From positions 1 through 5,477 of the forward strand of contig CAUABB010000109.1 in assembly GCA_958427155.1 (NCBI GenBank): a DNA stretch of 5,477 nt. The letters run 5' to 3'. Positions 4,240-5,477 of this stretch are shown one piece after another. Within the stretch, counting starts at the first letter, position 1; the number at the start of each line of letters is the position of its first letter. The notes under the pieces are model-generated. The model saw nothing but the letters and a program-made list of their open reading frames with translations, had not been told where the DNA came from and ran no database searches. The translations under genes and the position numbers were made by a program. This stretch comes from an uncultured Oscillospiraceae bacterium. Lineage in GTDB: Bacteria; Bacillota; Clostridia; Oscillospirales; Ruminococcaceae.

Positions 4240-5477
4240 CGTCTGTCCTCCTGTTATTTTCATCGTCTAGTAATTTTCTCAAGTCCTCTTCGGACAATAA
4301 TGCAATTTTCAATTGTTCGGCTTTAATGAGCTTACTTCCCGCGTCTTCCCCTACCACAACGTAGTCTGTTTTGGCGGAAACGCTAGAGGTTACTTTTCCG
4401 CCTGCCGTTTCGATCAATTTTTTAGCCTCACTTCTGGTCAACGTTGGCAAGGTTCCTGTTAACACAAAGTTTTTCCCGGTCAGAGCGCTTTCCCTATTGG
4501 GCAATGTTACTGTTTCTTTCATATTCAGTCCGATATTTCGAAATCTTTCAATTAAGCGGACCGTTTCTGGCATGGCGAAGAATTCAGCAGTGTTTTTTGC
4601 CATAACTGTGCCGAAACCGTCAATTGCCGCAATTTCCTCTTCAGTGGCTGCCATTAGACTGTCAATATCGGTAAATCTCTGGCAAAGAAGTTCAGCGGCA
4701 CGCTCACCGACATTGCGGATGCCAAGCCCAAAAATAAACCGTGAAAGCTGGTTGCTTTTGGAACGTTCCAAAGCACTTAACAGGTTATCGGCTGACTTCT
4801 CACCCATCCGTTCCATATCAATCAGTTGTTCCCTTTTTAAAGAATATAAGTCAACAGGCGACTTAACATACCCTTTTTGAGTTAATGCCTCTAAAAGCGC
4901 AGGACCCAATCCTTCAATATTCATGGCGTTTCGGGAAACAAAATGGATGAGGTGCCGCAACAGGGTCGCCGGGCATTCCGGGTTGGGGCAACGCGTGACT
5001 GCCTCGTCATTTTCACGAACAGTATGTGCTCCACAAACTGGACAGGTCTCTGGGAGGAAATAAGGTTTACTTTCCTCTTCATGGGAAAGAGATGCAACAA
5101 CTTCCGGAATGATATCGCCTGCCTTTCGGACTACAATTTGGTCACCAATTCGAATATCCTTTTCGGTGATAAAATCCTGGTTGTGGAGTACTGCTCTGCT
5201 AACCGTTGTTCCAGCAAGTTGTACTGGTTTGAAGACCGCAGTCGGTGTTAATGCACCGGTACGTCCTACCTTTACCTCAATGTCGAGAAGCTTTGTCGTT
5301 TTTTCTTCAGGGGGGTATTTAAATGCGACCGCCCATCGGGGAAATTTGCTGGTTTCACCGAGCAATTCTCTATCTGAAAAGGAATTCACCTTTACAACTG
5401 CGCCGTCAATATCAAACTCGTAAGAATCACGACGCTCCCCAATTCGGTCAATTTCATTTACAACATTTTGAATAGAC
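4229..5477 (-). CDS. ligA: NAD-dependent DNA ligase LigA (5' partial)
   Basis: LigA seals nicks in replication and repair using NAD as adenylate donor. 415 residues are visible of roughly 660. The reading frame is open to the window edge, so the N-terminal Ia domain and the adenylated lysine (KxDG motif) lie outside. An in-frame GTG at 5389 is internal, within the sequence IDGAVVKVNSFSDRELLGE. Visible parts in order (numbering from the first visible codon) are the end of the adenylation domain with motif IV Lys29 and motif V Lys53 (WAVAFKYP), the OB fold with VGRTGALTP and IRIGDQIVVRKAGDIIPEV, the zinc finger C145, C148, C163 and C168, helix-hairpin-helix repeats (IEGLGPALLEAL; MGEKSADNLL; FGLGIRNVGERAAELL; IDGFGTVMAKN), and a C-terminal BRCT domain (FVLTGTLPTLTRSEA to the end). 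The C-terminus overlaps gatC. A ligA-gatCAB order is common in Firmicutes. Confidence 0.97.
   Translation of the reverse strand, partial: SIQNVVNEIDRIGERRDSYEFDIDGAVVKVNSFSDRELLGETSKFPRWAVAFKYPPEEKTTKLLDIEVKVGRTGALTPTAVFKPVQLAGTTVSRAVLHNQDFITEKDIRIGDQIVVRKAGDIIPEVVASLSHEEESKPYFLPETCPVCGAHTVRENDEAVTRCPNPECPATLLRHLIHFVSRNAMNIEGLGPALLEALTQKGYVKSPVDLYSLKREQLIDMERMGEKSADNLLSALERSKSNQLSRFIFGLGIRNVGERAAELLCQRFTDIDSLMAATEEEIAAIDGFGTVMAKNTAEFFAMPETVRLIERFRNIGLNMKETVTLPNRESALTGKNFVLTGTLPTLTRSEAKKLIETAGGKVTSSVSAKTDYVVVGEDAGSKLIKAEQLKIALLSEEDLRKLLDDENNRRTDDGN
4247..4252 (-). promoter_or_regulatory. Ribosome binding site of gatC, inside ligA
   Basis: A perfect AGGAGG on the minus strand lies 7 bases before the ATG at 4239. 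It is embedded in the last codons of ligA, whose stop (4229-4231) falls after the gatC start. This fixes the gatC start and places both genes in one transcript. Confidence 0.85.

Noticed and set aside
4371..5423. Plus-strand frames of 102 to 169 codons opposite ligA
   Set aside because: They are antisense shadows of ligA, whose domains and motifs are continuous across the whole stretch.

Overview
The window joins two unlike pieces of DNA from what is most likely a Gram-positive anaerobe of class Clostridia. An Oscillospiraceae/Ruminococcaceae relative is my inference, from the protein style, the strong AGGAGG-type ribosome binding sites and the gut-Firmicute type of mobile-element genes. The left fifth (1 to about 1040) is the tail of an integrative conjugative element. 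The right four fifths (1042-5477) is ordinary chromosome, carrying part of a housekeeping operon on the minus strand.

Left part, plus strand. A sigma-70-like regulator with its 5' end outside the window (2-328) overlaps a small Tn916 Orf8-like helix-turn-helix protein (318-527). This pair is a familiar regulatory module of Tn916/Tn1549-type elements, usually found close upstream of the excisionase and integrase genes. Here neither follows. Instead, 528-1041 is a gene-free stretch rich in inverted repeats: a long two-part hairpin at 533-604, a hairpin at 618-650, a long-range inverted repeat at 665-778, several small hairpins, and a terminator-like hairpin at 917-955. The element therefore looks truncated or rearranged at this end. 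Its exact junction with the chromosome cannot be fixed from the sequence, but should lie between the last hairpin and the gatB stop.

Right part, minus strand, in transcription order: ligA (NAD-dependent DNA ligase, N-terminal part outside the window), gatC, gatA and gatB. The last three encode the complete heterotrimeric tRNA-dependent amidotransferase, which converts Glu-tRNA(Gln) to Gln-tRNA(Gln) and often Asp-tRNA(Asn) to Asn-tRNA(Asn). GatA is the amidase that releases ammonia from glutamine, GatB is the tRNA-binding kinase/transamidase subunit, and GatC is the clamp that holds them together. The genes are very tightly packed. ligA and gatC overlap by 11 bases, the gatC stop lies in the gatA ribosome binding site, and the gatA stop touches the gatB ribosome binding site. 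This is one transcription unit with probable translational coupling, and its promoter lies beyond base 5477. All key catalytic residues that can be checked are present, so the genes look functional and the mobile element has spared the operon.

The least explained part is the palindrome-rich gap at 528-1041. In its three main imperfect hairpins the single mismatch is A-C on the plus strand, which becomes a G-U wobble in a minus-strand RNA. This is a weak hint that the structured transcript, if there is one, is read from the minus strand.
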